Assembly: GCF_020700235.1 (NCBI RefSeq)
Contig: NZ_CP085301.1
Coordinates: forward strand, 62,001 to 126,000
Length of the DNA: 64,000 bases
Source of the DNA: Haladaptatus pallidirubidus
Lineage (GTDB): Archaea; Halobacteriota; Halobacteria; Halobacteriales; Haladaptataceae
Direction: 5' to 3'
Under the pieces are notes generated by a model, which was given only the letters and a program-made list of their open reading frames with translations, was not told where the DNA came from and did no database searches. Of this stretch, positions 15,670 through 22,922 are shown one piece after another; position 1 is the stretch's first letter, and each line of letters opens with the position of its first letter. Position numbers and translations under genes: made by a program.

Positions 15670-16254
15670 CTACGCCGCTTTTCTTCGTTCGAGTTCGTCG
15701 AGCAGGTCGCTCGCCAACGACAGCAGGTCGTCGTCGGAGAGGTCGTTTACATCGGATCGTCCGCTAGACTCGTTTTCGGCGTCGGCTTCGTCATCGGTCT
15801 CTTTCCCGCTTCCTTCCGATTTGACTGCTTCCTCCGTAGCCTCGCCTCCCGGTTGTTCCCCTTCGTTTTCGGCGTCCGTTCGATCGCGTGCTTCGACTCC
15901 TTCGCTTTCGTCGTCGCCGCGGCTGTTCGTAGTGGCGACGATTTGTTTTGCCTCCTCCGCACTCACCTCTAACGCGTCTTGGACGCGCTTTCGAAGGCGT
16001 TTCTCGTGCGACGGCTCCGATTTCTCTCTTTCGCGTCGGCCTTCGAGCCGCGTTTCCAGCGATTTTCCGAGTTTGCTCCCGACGAGCATTCCGAGCCCAC
16101 ACCCGACCGCCCCTCCGAGATTGCGACCGAGTGACCGGTCGTTCGCTCTGTCGTCCGACCGGTCGTCGTTTACCCCCTCCCGTACGGCTTTTTCGAGTAG
16201 CTCCGACACCGTCTGCGCGTTTTCGCGTTCGTTCTCGGTCACGGTTGCCCCCAT
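15670..16254 (-). CDS. Unknown gas-vesicle-locus protein
   Basis: A 194-residue protein that I cannot assign. The N-terminal half contains SELLEKAVREGVND and a glycine-rich hydrophobic segment LGRNLGGAVGCGLGMLVGSKLG (residues about 42-64) that could insert in or lie on a membrane or gas vesicle shell. The middle has a charged helix, EKRLRKRVQDALEVSAEEA, and the rest is a low-complexity acidic region ending DDDLLSLASDLLDELERRKAA. Its start overlaps the stop of the minus-strand gvpO by one base, so it is coupled to gas vesicle expression. It does not resemble GvpC, GvpN, GvpD or GvpE. Confidence 0.72.
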   Translation of the reverse strand: MGATVTENERENAQTVSELLEKAVREGVNDDRSDDRANDRSLGRNLGGAVGCGLGMLVGSKLGKSLETRLEGRREREKSEPSHEKRLRKRVQDALEVSAEEAKQIVATTNSRGDDESEGVEARDRTDAENEGEQPGGEATEEAVKSEGSGKETDDEADAENESSGRSDVNDLSDDDLLSLASDLLDELERRKAA

Positions 16255-16703
16255 CAGCCCTCATCGGCGACGATAACGTCGCGTTGGTGGTCGAAGCGCC
16301 CGCGCCGGTATCGTCCAGCCCGACCGTACCCCTCGACGTTCCCCGTCGCGTCGAGGCTGATGACGTACCTTCCGAGGATGTCCTGCGTGTCCGGAATCGA
16401 ACTTCGCTCGACGACCTCCGCGACGACGCGCCACCCCTCCTCATCGAGGTGTTCGACTTCCACGACGCCATCGAGTGGCGAATCGGTCAACTCCCCTGCG
16501 ACGGTTCGTCCCACGTCCCTCGCACCGCGAACGTCCAATTCTCCGTTCGACGGGGTCCCTTCCGCATCATCGTTCGTTTTAGACGCCTGGTTCGTTTCGT
16601 CGCGTTCCGTGGACTCGCCGGTCTGCGACTCCTCGACGGCCGTTTCGAGGCGAGAAAGCACGTCGTCGAACTCGTCGTTTTCTTTGTTTGCTTGTTCGCT
16701 CAT
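16254..16703 (-). CDS. gvpO1: Gas vesicle protein GvpO (copy without zinc-like motif)
   Basis: GvpO is part of the minimal haloarchaeal gas vesicle gene set and may act in regulation or mRNA stability. The 149-residue protein has an acidic N-terminus (residues 1-55) and a conserved C-terminal domain with DSPLDGVVEVEHLDEEGWRV, EVVERSSIPDTQDILGRYV and YRRGRFD; the ERSSIPDTQDILG block is shared almost exactly with the other gvpO at 17202. It lacks the N-terminal Cys/His motif of that copy. It is the first gene of a two-gene minus-strand unit with the unknown protein and is divergent from gvpA copy 2. Confidence 0.9.
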   Translation of the reverse strand: MSEQANKENDEFDDVLSRLETAVEESQTGESTERDETNQASKTNDDAEGTPSNGELDVRGARDVGRTVAGELTDSPLDGVVEVEHLDEEGWRVVAEVVERSSIPDTQDILGRYVISLDATGNVEGYGRAGRYRRGRFDHQRDVIVADEG

Positions 16704-16850
16704 CGTTTGCCCCCGGAAACGAGTCGGGACGGAGAATGATAATTCGTGCGCCTCTTTCGCCGTTCGGTCGGCGGTCGAGTTCCGAAATGGTGATTTCGAC
16801 CGCTTTCGGCGTTCACTGTCCGAATATCGGCTCTCTCGCTTTGACTTGCC

Positions 16851-16858
16851 TTAAATAG
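16851..16858 (+). promoter_or_regulatory. TATA-like box upstream of gvpA copy 2
   Basis: TTAAATAG lies about 85 bases before the gvpA2 ATG in the 236-base gvpO1-gvpA2 divergent gap. A second AT-rich stretch, GATATATG, is at about 16881-16888, closer to the start. Either may be used; the spacing implies a leader of some 25-60 bases. Confidence 0.35.
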
Positions 16859-16939
16859 CCCTTGCAACGGCGGCCCCAACCGTGATATATGGTTCTGCAC
16901 GACTACGTACCATCGGGAGCAAACTCCCGTCGATAACCA

Positions 16940-17188
16940 ATGGTACAAGCAGGACCTGACACCTCCAGTCTCGCAGACGTTTTGGATCGCATCCTCGACA
17001 AAGGCGTCGTCATCGACGTTTGGGCACGCATCTCCGTCGTCGGTATCGAAGTGCTGACGGTCGAAGCGCGTGTCGTCGTCGCATCCGTCGACACCTTCCT
17101 GCACTACGCGAAGGAAATGTCGAGGATAGAGCAAGCAACGGCATCCGACGATGTCAGCCTCGAAGAAGTCGAGGTCGCACCGTCATAA
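16940..17188 (+). CDS. gvpA2: Gas vesicle structural protein GvpA (copy 2)
   Basis: Second copy of the major shell protein, 82 residues. The core LADVLDRILDKGVVIDVWARISVVGIEVLTVEARVVVASVDTFLHY differs from copy 1 at only a handful of conservative positions, while the C-terminus (EMSRIEQATASDDVSLEEVEVAPS) is closer to classical haloarchaeal GvpA. It is followed 13 bases later by gvpO2, the gvpA-gvpO pairing seen in haloarchaeal gvpACNO units, but here without gvpC and gvpN between them. Having two GvpAs may allow different expression levels or mixed shells. Confidence 0.96.
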   Translation: MVQAGPDTSSLADVLDRILDKGVVIDVWARISVVGIEVLTVEARVVVASVDTFLHYAKEMSRIEQATASDDVSLEEVEVAPS

Positions 17189-17201
17189 TCACGTCGTCGC
17201 C

Positions 17202-17741
17202 ATGTCGGAAGCAGAGCAGTGCCGGGCACTCACTGAGGACGGCGAGCGATGCTCTCGTCCGGCACAAGACGACGGTTTTTGTCACCAACACGATTCGAGC
17301 GACGAGACGATAGACGAAGGTTCGGAAAGCGACGGCGGCCAGAATGACGATAACCAGAGCGATGGTGGCGAACACGAGGAAAGTGACGTGAGCCAAGAAA
17401 CTGAACAGAGTGAACAAGAGGCGGAATCAGACGACGCAAACGCGACGGAAGAAACAGCAGACGGTAGCGCAGATCAAAACGGCGAGTTCGACGTGATGGC
17501 CGTCAGAGGGGCGATAGAGGACGTTGCCAGCGACCTCGTCGGTCACCCGCTCGACGGAATCATCGAGATAGCCGAAGACGACGACGGTTGGCAAGTCGTC
17601 GTCGAGATGGTCGAGCGAAGTTCGATTCCGGACACGCAGGACATCCTCGGACAGTACGCGGTGTCGCTGGACGAGTCCGGGGACGTAACCGGCTATCGAC
17701 TGCGGGAACGGTATCGACGAGGAGACGACCGGGAACAGTAA
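17202..17741 (+). CDS. gvpO2: Gas vesicle protein GvpO with N-terminal CCCH motif
   Basis: Second GvpO, 179 residues. The N-terminal 30 residues carry Cys7, Cys17, Cys27 and His30 in the spacing C-x9-C-x9-C-x2-H, a small probable zinc-binding module. A long acidic, low-complexity linker follows (about residues 31-95), then the GvpO domain with GHPLDGIIEIAEDDDGWQV and ERSSIPDTQDILGQYAVSLD. The start at 17202 was preferred over an upstream in-frame ATG because it begins just before the Cys motif and lies 13 bases after gvpA2. It is convergent with the FUN14-like gene, five bases away. Confidence 0.9.
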   Translation: MSEAEQCRALTEDGERCSRPAQDDGFCHQHDSSDETIDEGSESDGGQNDDNQSDGGEHEESDVSQETEQSEQEAESDDANATEETADGSADQNGEFDVMAVRGAIEDVASDLVGHPLDGIIEIAEDDDGWQVVVEMVERSSIPDTQDILGQYAVSLDESGDVTGYRLRERYRRGDDREQ

Positions 17742-17746
17742 ACTAA

Positions 17747-18067
17747 CTATCCTTTTCTGAAGCCGAGCATGAACCCGCCGACGAATCCGGCGCTCACGGA
17801 GAGCGTCGAGAGGAGGGTCGTGACCCACGATGGCGGCGCGCCGCTCTGTGCGGTCTCGGTCGATTTGAGCATTCCAGCCGAGAGTTTATCCCAATCGACA
17901 GACATTATCCCGCGTGATTCGAGGAACTTGAACAGGGCGAGCTCGAGGCCGACGATGACGGCGACGAGTTTGGCGACCTTCTTCGCGGCGAAACCGATGA
18001 TGCCGCCGATGAAGGCACCGCCTCCGAACTCCAGTCCGAGTTGTTGTGGCTCTATCCCGAATTGCAT
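17747..18067 (-). CDS. FUN14-family small membrane protein
   Basis: A 106-residue membrane protein with about three hydrophobic segments. The pattern LGLEFGGGAFIGGIIGFAAKKVAKLVAVIVG, a Gly-rich helix followed by the AAKK turn, and the C-terminal VSAGFVGGFMLGFRKG helix are characteristic of the FUN14 family; archaeal members have no established function. It ends five bases from gvpO2 (convergent). The 275-base interval to the next gene (18068-18342) holds no recognisable gene, only an AT-rich stretch near 18095-18120 that is a plausible promoter for this gene. Confidence 0.82.
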   Translation of the reverse strand: MQFGIEPQQLGLEFGGGAFIGGIIGFAAKKVAKLVAVIVGLELALFKFLESRGIMSVDWDKLSAGMLKSTETAQSGAPPSWVTTLLSTLSVSAGFVGGFMLGFRKG

Positions 18068-18342
18068 CGTCCGATTCAGGATAGCGACACGTTAAGAATT
18101 TTGTGGTTTATGTATATCGATAAGTCGGCACTCGGCAACATCCATTTCGGAGACGTATCGCCAATCAACGGGCGCTAACGTGTATTCCGAATCGTGTCAT
18201 GTTTTGGTCAAATAGAGTCGAATCGTATCGATACGACTCGTCGCCTTCGACTTCGGCGGGAGATTGAATAACAAGCGCGGCTTACGGGCGACTGTGTACG
18301 GAAACGTGGCACGAATCGGAGTGAAGGCCCGGCACGGTTGAC

Positions 18343-18708
18343 GTGGTCGGCATCGACATCAGCGGCCGTCACGAAGAGGACGGCGAATACCTGATGGTAG
18401 CCGCCGCCGTCCACGCGACCGTCGGTACGACGCGCGTTCATTACATTCGAGGGATTGGCTTCGCTGTTAGTCGCGAGCGACCGACGCTTTCGGCCATCAC
18501 GGAACTCGTCGCTGACGCGGTCGGTGACCTCCCGAACCCGCCTGCTTGCCCGGTCGTCGCCGAGCGCGGCGAGTTTTACGAGGAGCCCGAGTGGATAGTC
18601 GAACAGCACTTCGAACCTGAATTTAAGTACGTCGAGAGCATAGCTGAACGTGAAACCGTGCAGGCCGCACACCACGCCGCGTACGCCGCTCGCAAACTAC
18701 TCCTATGA
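18343..18708 (+). CDS. DUF2209 family protein
   Basis: A 121-residue protein with VVGIDISGRHEEDGEYLMVAAAV at the N-terminus, matching my recollection of the archaeal DUF2209 family, which resembles an RNase H-like fold because of the leading acidic strand (GIDISG). Function is not established. The only reasonable start is the GTG at 18343. Its last four bases overlap the start of hflX (ATGA), so the two are translationally coupled, which suggests a shared role around the ribosome or RNA. Confidence 0.75.
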   Translation: MVGIDISGRHEEDGEYLMVAAAVHATVGTTRVHYIRGIGFAVSRERPTLSAITELVADAVGDLPNPPACPVVAERGEFYEEPEWIVEQHFEPEFKYVESIAERETVQAAHHAAYAARKLLL

Positions 18709-20000
18709 AAGCGATACTGGCAAAACGAGTAGAAACAGGAACTGCCCACACAGACGAACTTCGGGACTTGACCCGCGCCGCCGGCTACGATGTCGCTGGC
18801 GAACTCACGCAGTCGCGCGAGGAGGACGCCGCGCTCCAGTTCGGCGAGGGAAAGGTCGCGGAACTCGTCGAGACCGTAACTGCGACGGATGCTGAGTTGG
18901 TCGTCTTCGATAACCAACTCGGCCCGTATCAGACCTACAACCTCGGCCAACGACTGCCCGAGGGAACCCGGGTAATCGACCGATTCCGACTCATCCTCGA
19001 AATCTTCGGCCAGCGCGCGCAGACGCGCAAGGCGCAGTTACAGGTCGAACTGGCGGAACTGCGGTACGAACTCCCGCGAGTCGAGGCGAAAACGAGTCTC
19101 GCGAAGCGCGACGAGCGACCCGGATTCATGGGTCTCGGCGAGTACGACGAGAGCCACGAACAGGACATCAAAGACCAGATAAGCCGAATCAAGGACGAAC
19201 TCGACGCCATCGCGGACAAGGAAGCAGACCGTAGGCAGAAGCGCCGGGAGTCCGGGTTCGACCTGGTGGCGCTCGCCGGCTACACCAACGCCGGGAAATC
19301 TACCCTGCTCCAGCAGGTCGCCGAGGAGCTAGAAATCGGGGCGAACGACGACCTCCACCCGGATTTAGATCCGACCGCGGAGTCCGAAGACCGGCTGTTC
19401 ACCACCCTCGGGACGACCACGCGAAAGGCGGCAATCGACCGGCGAGACGTACTCGTCACGGATACGGTCGGCTTTATCAGCGACCTGCCGCACTGGCTGG
19501 TCGAATCGTTCAAATCGACGCTGGATGCGGTGTACTACGCCGACCTCGTCCTGCTCGTCGTGGACGTGAGCGAGCCGATAGACGAAATCCGTGAGAAACT
19601 CGTCACCTGCCACGATACGCTGTACGAGCGAAATCAGGCGCCCATCGTCACGGTACTGAACAAAATCGACGCCGTGAGCGACGAGGAACTCGAAGAAAAA
19701 CGCAAGGCTCTGTCCGCACTCGCGCCGAATCCGGTGGCTATCAGCGGACGAGGGGGAACGAACATCAACGAACTGAAGCGGCGCATCGACATCGAACTTC
19801 CCGATTGGCAGTTTGAACGGTTGGTTATGCCGATGACCGACGAAACAATGAGCGTCGTTTCGTGGGTTCACGACCACGGTCGCGTCGAGGACGTGACGTA
19901 CACCGACGACGAGGTGGTCGTCGAATTCGAGGCTCGACCGTCCATCGTCCAACAATCGCGGGCAAAAGCGAGCGATTTGACGGCGGTTCCGTCCGCCTAA
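18705..20000 (+). CDS. hflX: GTPase HflX
   Basis: Ribosome-associated GTPase that in bacteria splits stalled or heat-damaged ribosomes. The 431-residue protein has the HflX N-terminal domain with VVFDNQLGPYQTYNLGQRL, the helical linker rich in Arg/Glu (ELRYELPRVEAKTSL), the G1 motif GYTNAGKST at residues 192-200, the G3 DTVGF, and the G4 NKID. A C-terminal domain of about 80 residues follows. It starts inside the stop of the DUF2209 gene. Its 3' end overlaps the tail of a 54-residue gene on the other strand by four bases. Confidence 0.95.
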   Translation: MKAILAKRVETGTAHTDELRDLTRAAGYDVAGELTQSREEDAALQFGEGKVAELVETVTATDAELVVFDNQLGPYQTYNLGQRLPEGTRVIDRFRLILEIFGQRAQTRKAQLQVELAELRYELPRVEAKTSLAKRDERPGFMGLGEYDESHEQDIKDQISRIKDELDAIADKEADRRQKRRESGFDLVALAGYTNAGKSTLLQQVAEELEIGANDDLHPDLDPTAESEDRLFTTLGTTTRKAAIDRRDVLVTDTVGFISDLPHWLVESFKSTLDAVYYADLVLLVVDVSEPIDEIREKLVTCHDTLYERNQAPIVTVLNKIDAVSDEELEEKRKALSALAPNPVAISGRGGTNINELKRRIDIELPDWQFERLVMPMTDETMSVVSWVHDHGRVEDVTYTDDEVVVEFEARPSIVQQSRAKASDLTAVPSA

Positions 20001-20161
20001 ATCATCGAGGAAAGCGCTACGGCCCCGTTCGAGCGAATCCACGCGGTGTTGTTTTTCCGGTCGTAGATTAACACCGCGTCGTCTTGGACTTCCAGTTCGG
20101 CGTATCGGTCGTCGTCCCGACCTTCTCGGGTGTCGTCTGCTTCGTGTGTGCTCGGGGTCAT
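19997..20161 (-). CDS. Small conserved-looking haloarchaeal protein (54 aa)
   Basis: A 54-residue ORF that reads MTPSTHEADD at the start, then RYAELEVQDDAVLIYDRKN, and ends WIRSNGAVALSSMI. The beta-rich pattern 'RYAELE...DDAVLIYDRKNNTAWI' is what I recall of a short haloarchaeal DUF family (DUF7331-like), so I consider it real. It is convergent with hflX, sharing four bases of stop-codon overlap. Acidic composition and absence of low-complexity sequence support translation. No function can be given. Confidence 0.65.
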   Translation of the reverse strand: MTPSTHEADDTREGRDDDRYAELEVQDDAVLIYDRKNNTAWIRSNGAVALSSMI

Positions 20162-20459
20162 ACTAGTGAGTAGCGTGTCGTTATCGACTTACCCTACGGT
20201 AGTAGGTAGCAACCAGGTAGTGATAAGTGTTACCAATTGTCAAACTTCGACGGTATTCGATAGGGGGCGGTCGGATTATAAGCTTTCGGTGGAAACTATC
20301 TTCCGTCTATTCCTGCCGTCGCGTTTTCCGTATCGTCGATTTCGCCTTCGAAGAAACTACAATCGACGTCCGTTTCCGGAGAAATCGATGAGGCTAATTA
20401 CGTATCGTAAGTCGGTTTCGAAACGTAACTTTTTGCCGGTCGAGTTCCTCGATTATCCC

Positions 20460-20834
20460 ATGAGCGACGAACCGGAACAGTTGGAGATGTGGTGTGCTGG
20501 CGAAGATTGGTGTCCCATTACCACGACGGCGAACCTCGTCGGAAAGAAGTGGCATCCCGTCATCGTCCACCGACTGCTACAGAACGGCCCATCGGGATTC
20601 AACGCACTCAAAGAGGAGGTGGACGGTGTTTCGAGCAAAGTGCTCTCGGACAGCCTGAGCGATTTGGAACAAAAACGGCTCGTCAATCGCGACATCGTGA
20701 GCGAGAAACCGGTTCGCGTCGAATATTCGCTGACCCGTATCGGAAAATCACTGCGACCGGTTATCTTCGCCATGCGTGACTGGGGGGCGGAGTATCTCGC
20801 GCCAGCAGAAGACGAGCGTTCGTCCGTCGCGTGA
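20460..20834 (+). CDS. HxlR-family winged-helix transcriptional regulator
   Basis: A 124-residue DNA-binding protein. It has the HxlR pattern: a cysteine in the leading EDWCPITTTANLVGKKW, the helix LLQNGPSGFNALKEEVDGVSSKVLSDSL, and the winged segment RLVNRDIVSEKPVRVEYSLT. HxlR regulators often respond to aldehydes or redox stress through the conserved Cys near the N-terminus (here Cys12 or Cys18). The ATG at 20460 was selected because it begins the conserved domain; the long open frame upstream (from 20130) overlaps an intergenic AT-rich region and is not coding-like. The regulated target is unknown. Confidence 0.88.
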   Translation: MSDEPEQLEMWCAGEDWCPITTTANLVGKKWHPVIVHRLLQNGPSGFNALKEEVDGVSSKVLSDSLSDLEQKRLVNRDIVSEKPVRVEYSLTRIGKSLRPVIFAMRDWGAEYLAPAEDERSSVA

Positions 20835-20850
20835 GCTTCGTCGCGCTCCT

Positions 20851-21384
20851 TTATTTCGAATCCGACCGTTTTTCCTTCTCCACAACTCGAACGTTTCGAA
20901 TCGCGGTGTCGGGATAGTTCCCGTCCGCGTTTTTTTCCGCGGCTTTCACCATATCCCAGACGACGTTCAATCCGGTCGTGACGCCCTCCAACGCCTCCAT
21001 CTCACAGCCGGTTTTTCCGGTCGTCTCGACGGCGACCGTGAGCACCGCGCGGTCGGCGTGCACGGAGAAATCGGTGTCCACGTTCGTAATCGGTATTTGG
21101 TGACACATCGGAATCGTCTCCCACGTGTGTTTGACCGCCTGCACCGCACCGATTCGCGCGGTTGCCAGCACGTCGCCCTTTTTTACGTCGTTGTCCCGAA
21201 TCGCCTCGACTGTTGACTGCTGAAGGTGAATCTCACCTTCTGCGACCGCTCGTCTGGCGGTGTCCGGTTTCTCGCCCACGTTCACCATCTGAACGTCGCC
21301 GTTATCGTCTGTGTGGGTCAGCTTTTCGTCCGTCGAGCGCCCGTCGTCCTCGTTCCTATCCGTCGCGTTCTTACACATCGTCAT
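20851..21384 (-). CDS. moaC: Cyclic pyranopterin monophosphate synthase MoaC
   Basis: Makes cyclic pyranopterin monophosphate in molybdenum cofactor synthesis. The 177-residue protein has the family core VQMVNVGEKPDTARRAVAEGEI, VLATARIGAVQAVKHTWETIPMCHQIPI with the catalytic Lys and His region, and GCEMEALEGVTTGLNVVWDMVKA. The N-terminal 25 residues are a nonconserved haloarchaeal extension. ATG at 21384 (MTMCK) or at 21378 (MCK) are both possible; either overlaps the end of nnr. Other Moa genes are not in the window. Confidence 0.93.
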   Translation of the reverse strand: MTMCKNATDRNEDDGRSTDEKLTHTDDNGDVQMVNVGEKPDTARRAVAEGEIHLQQSTVEAIRDNDVKKGDVLATARIGAVQAVKHTWETIPMCHQIPITNVDTDFSVHADRAVLTVAVETTGKTGCEMEALEGVTTGLNVVWDMVKAAEKNADGNYPDTAIRNVRVVEKEKRSDSK

Positions 21385-22795
21385 CACCCCAAATTGCGCG
21401 CGGTACCGCCTCCAACATATCGGAAGCGAGCAAACCCTCACCGTACTCACCGTACAGCAGGTCGCCCGCCCGCCCGTTGACGTAGGAACCGACGCAGGCC
21501 GAATCGAAGGCGTCGGCGGTTCCGAACAGTCCGGCGACGATTCCGGCCAGCACGTCGCCGGTTCCGCCGACTTTCATCCCGGTGTTGCCCGTTCGGACGA
21601 CTCGCGTCCGCTCGCCGTCCGAAATCACGTCCGTCGCGCCCTTCGCCAGCACGACGTGACCGAGTTCGTCCGCGAGCGCCTCGATTTCGTCGGTCACCTC
21701 GCGCAGGTCGTCCGCCTCCGGGCCACCCAGTTCCGCGAGCTCCTTGCGGTTCGGCGTGCAGACCAACGTCGCGTCCGTATCGAGGTCAGGAACCGCGGGA
21801 AGTGCATCGGCATCGACGACCGCTCGCCCCGAAAACGATTCGAGGAACTGCACCGCCGCCTCGATCGTTTCGTCTGCGTTCCCCAGTCCCGGCCCGAGGA
21901 CGACCGTGTCGTCGTACGACTCCGCCGTTTCGAGCAGGTCGGTGACCTTTTCTGGCGACAGTCGGTTGCCCTCGTAGGGTTGCACGATGAGGTCTTCCGC
22001 GTAGCCCTGAATTTCGCCCGCCACGGTGTCGGGTGCGGCGACGAACGAGAGATCTGCCCCCGCACGCAATGCCGACTGTCCAGCGAGCGCTGGCGCGCCC
22101 GTGTACGGCCCGCCGCCGACGACGAACACGCGACCGCCCACGTCGCCGCGAACGCTGTGGAGGTCGCCCAGGCCAACGAATTTCTCCGCGCCGGACGGGA
22201 TCCCGATGTCCGCGACGGTCACGTCGCCGTCCAAATCCGCGAGTCCGGGTTTCGTGTCGTGGAAGGTGACGACCCGATCTGCTTCGACCGACGTGCCCTC
22301 CGCGTCTCCGGTATCCGCGTTGATTCCCGACGGCACGTCCGCCGCGAGAACAGTCGCATTGGATTCGTTGATTTTCTCGGCGACGGTCGCCTCCGGTTCG
22401 CGGAGCGCGCCGGTCACGCCGGTTCCGAGCATGGCGTCCACGATGAGGTCGCAATCGGGCAAATCGATGTTTTGAGAGTCGGTCACCTCCGTCGTGTCGT
22501 ACTCCGACTGCTGGAGCGCCTCCCAGTTCTCGCGGGCGATGTCCGTCCCGATGGTTTCGGCCCGCCCGAGCAGATGTACCGATACGTCGTACTCGTCTAG
22601 AAACCGAACTGCGGCGAAGGCGTCCCCGCCGTTGTTCCCGCGTCCTGCGACGATAACTATTTTCTCACCCGGTTCGACGACTTTCCCTGCTTCGCGGGCA
22701 ATTGCGTTGCCGCTCGACTCCATTAACTGCTTGCGCGGGACGCCGAGCGCCTCGGCGTTTCGGTCTACCACGGCCATCCTGTCTGCGGTAATCAT
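21371..22795 (-). CDS. nnr: Bifunctional NAD(P)H-hydrate epimerase / ADP- or ATP-dependent dehydratase (Nnr)
   Basis: Repairs hydrated NADH and NADPH: the N-terminal YjeF_N domain epimerises NAD(P)HX and the C-terminal YjeF_C domain dehydrates it. The 474-residue protein has RGNNGGDAFAAVRFL and ADVPSGINADTG in the epimerase half, and GPYTGAPALAGQSALRAGADL, VLGPGLGN, and NTGMKVGGTGDVLAGIVAGL (ribokinase-like ATP site) in the dehydratase half. The ATG at 22795 begins the conserved segment ITADRMAVVDRNAEALG; the open frame extends 234 bases upstream, overlapping the divergent gene. Its stop overlaps moaC, giving a two-gene unit. Confidence 0.94.
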   Translation of the reverse strand: MITADRMAVVDRNAEALGVPRKQLMESSGNAIAREAGKVVEPGEKIVIVAGRGNNGGDAFAAVRFLDEYDVSVHLLGRAETIGTDIARENWEALQQSEYDTTEVTDSQNIDLPDCDLIVDAMLGTGVTGALREPEATVAEKINESNATVLAADVPSGINADTGDAEGTSVEADRVVTFHDTKPGLADLDGDVTVADIGIPSGAEKFVGLGDLHSVRGDVGGRVFVVGGGPYTGAPALAGQSALRAGADLSFVAAPDTVAGEIQGYAEDLIVQPYEGNRLSPEKVTDLLETAESYDDTVVLGPGLGNADETIEAAVQFLESFSGRAVVDADALPAVPDLDTDATLVCTPNRKELAELGGPEADDLREVTDEIEALADELGHVVLAKGATDVISDGERTRVVRTGNTGMKVGGTGDVLAGIVAGLFGTADAFDSACVGSYVNGRAGDLLYGEYGEGLLASDMLEAVPRAIWGDDDV

Positions 22796-22922
22796 ACGCG
22801 CGGGTGTTCGCCCGGATTCGGGGTTAACGTTGTGGGTGTCAGCCGTTTTCCTCGCCCGACGACAGACCGTGTCCAACGCGTCAGGGGGTGACGTAAAGCC
22901 CCAGTGCATCGAACCGGTGGGT

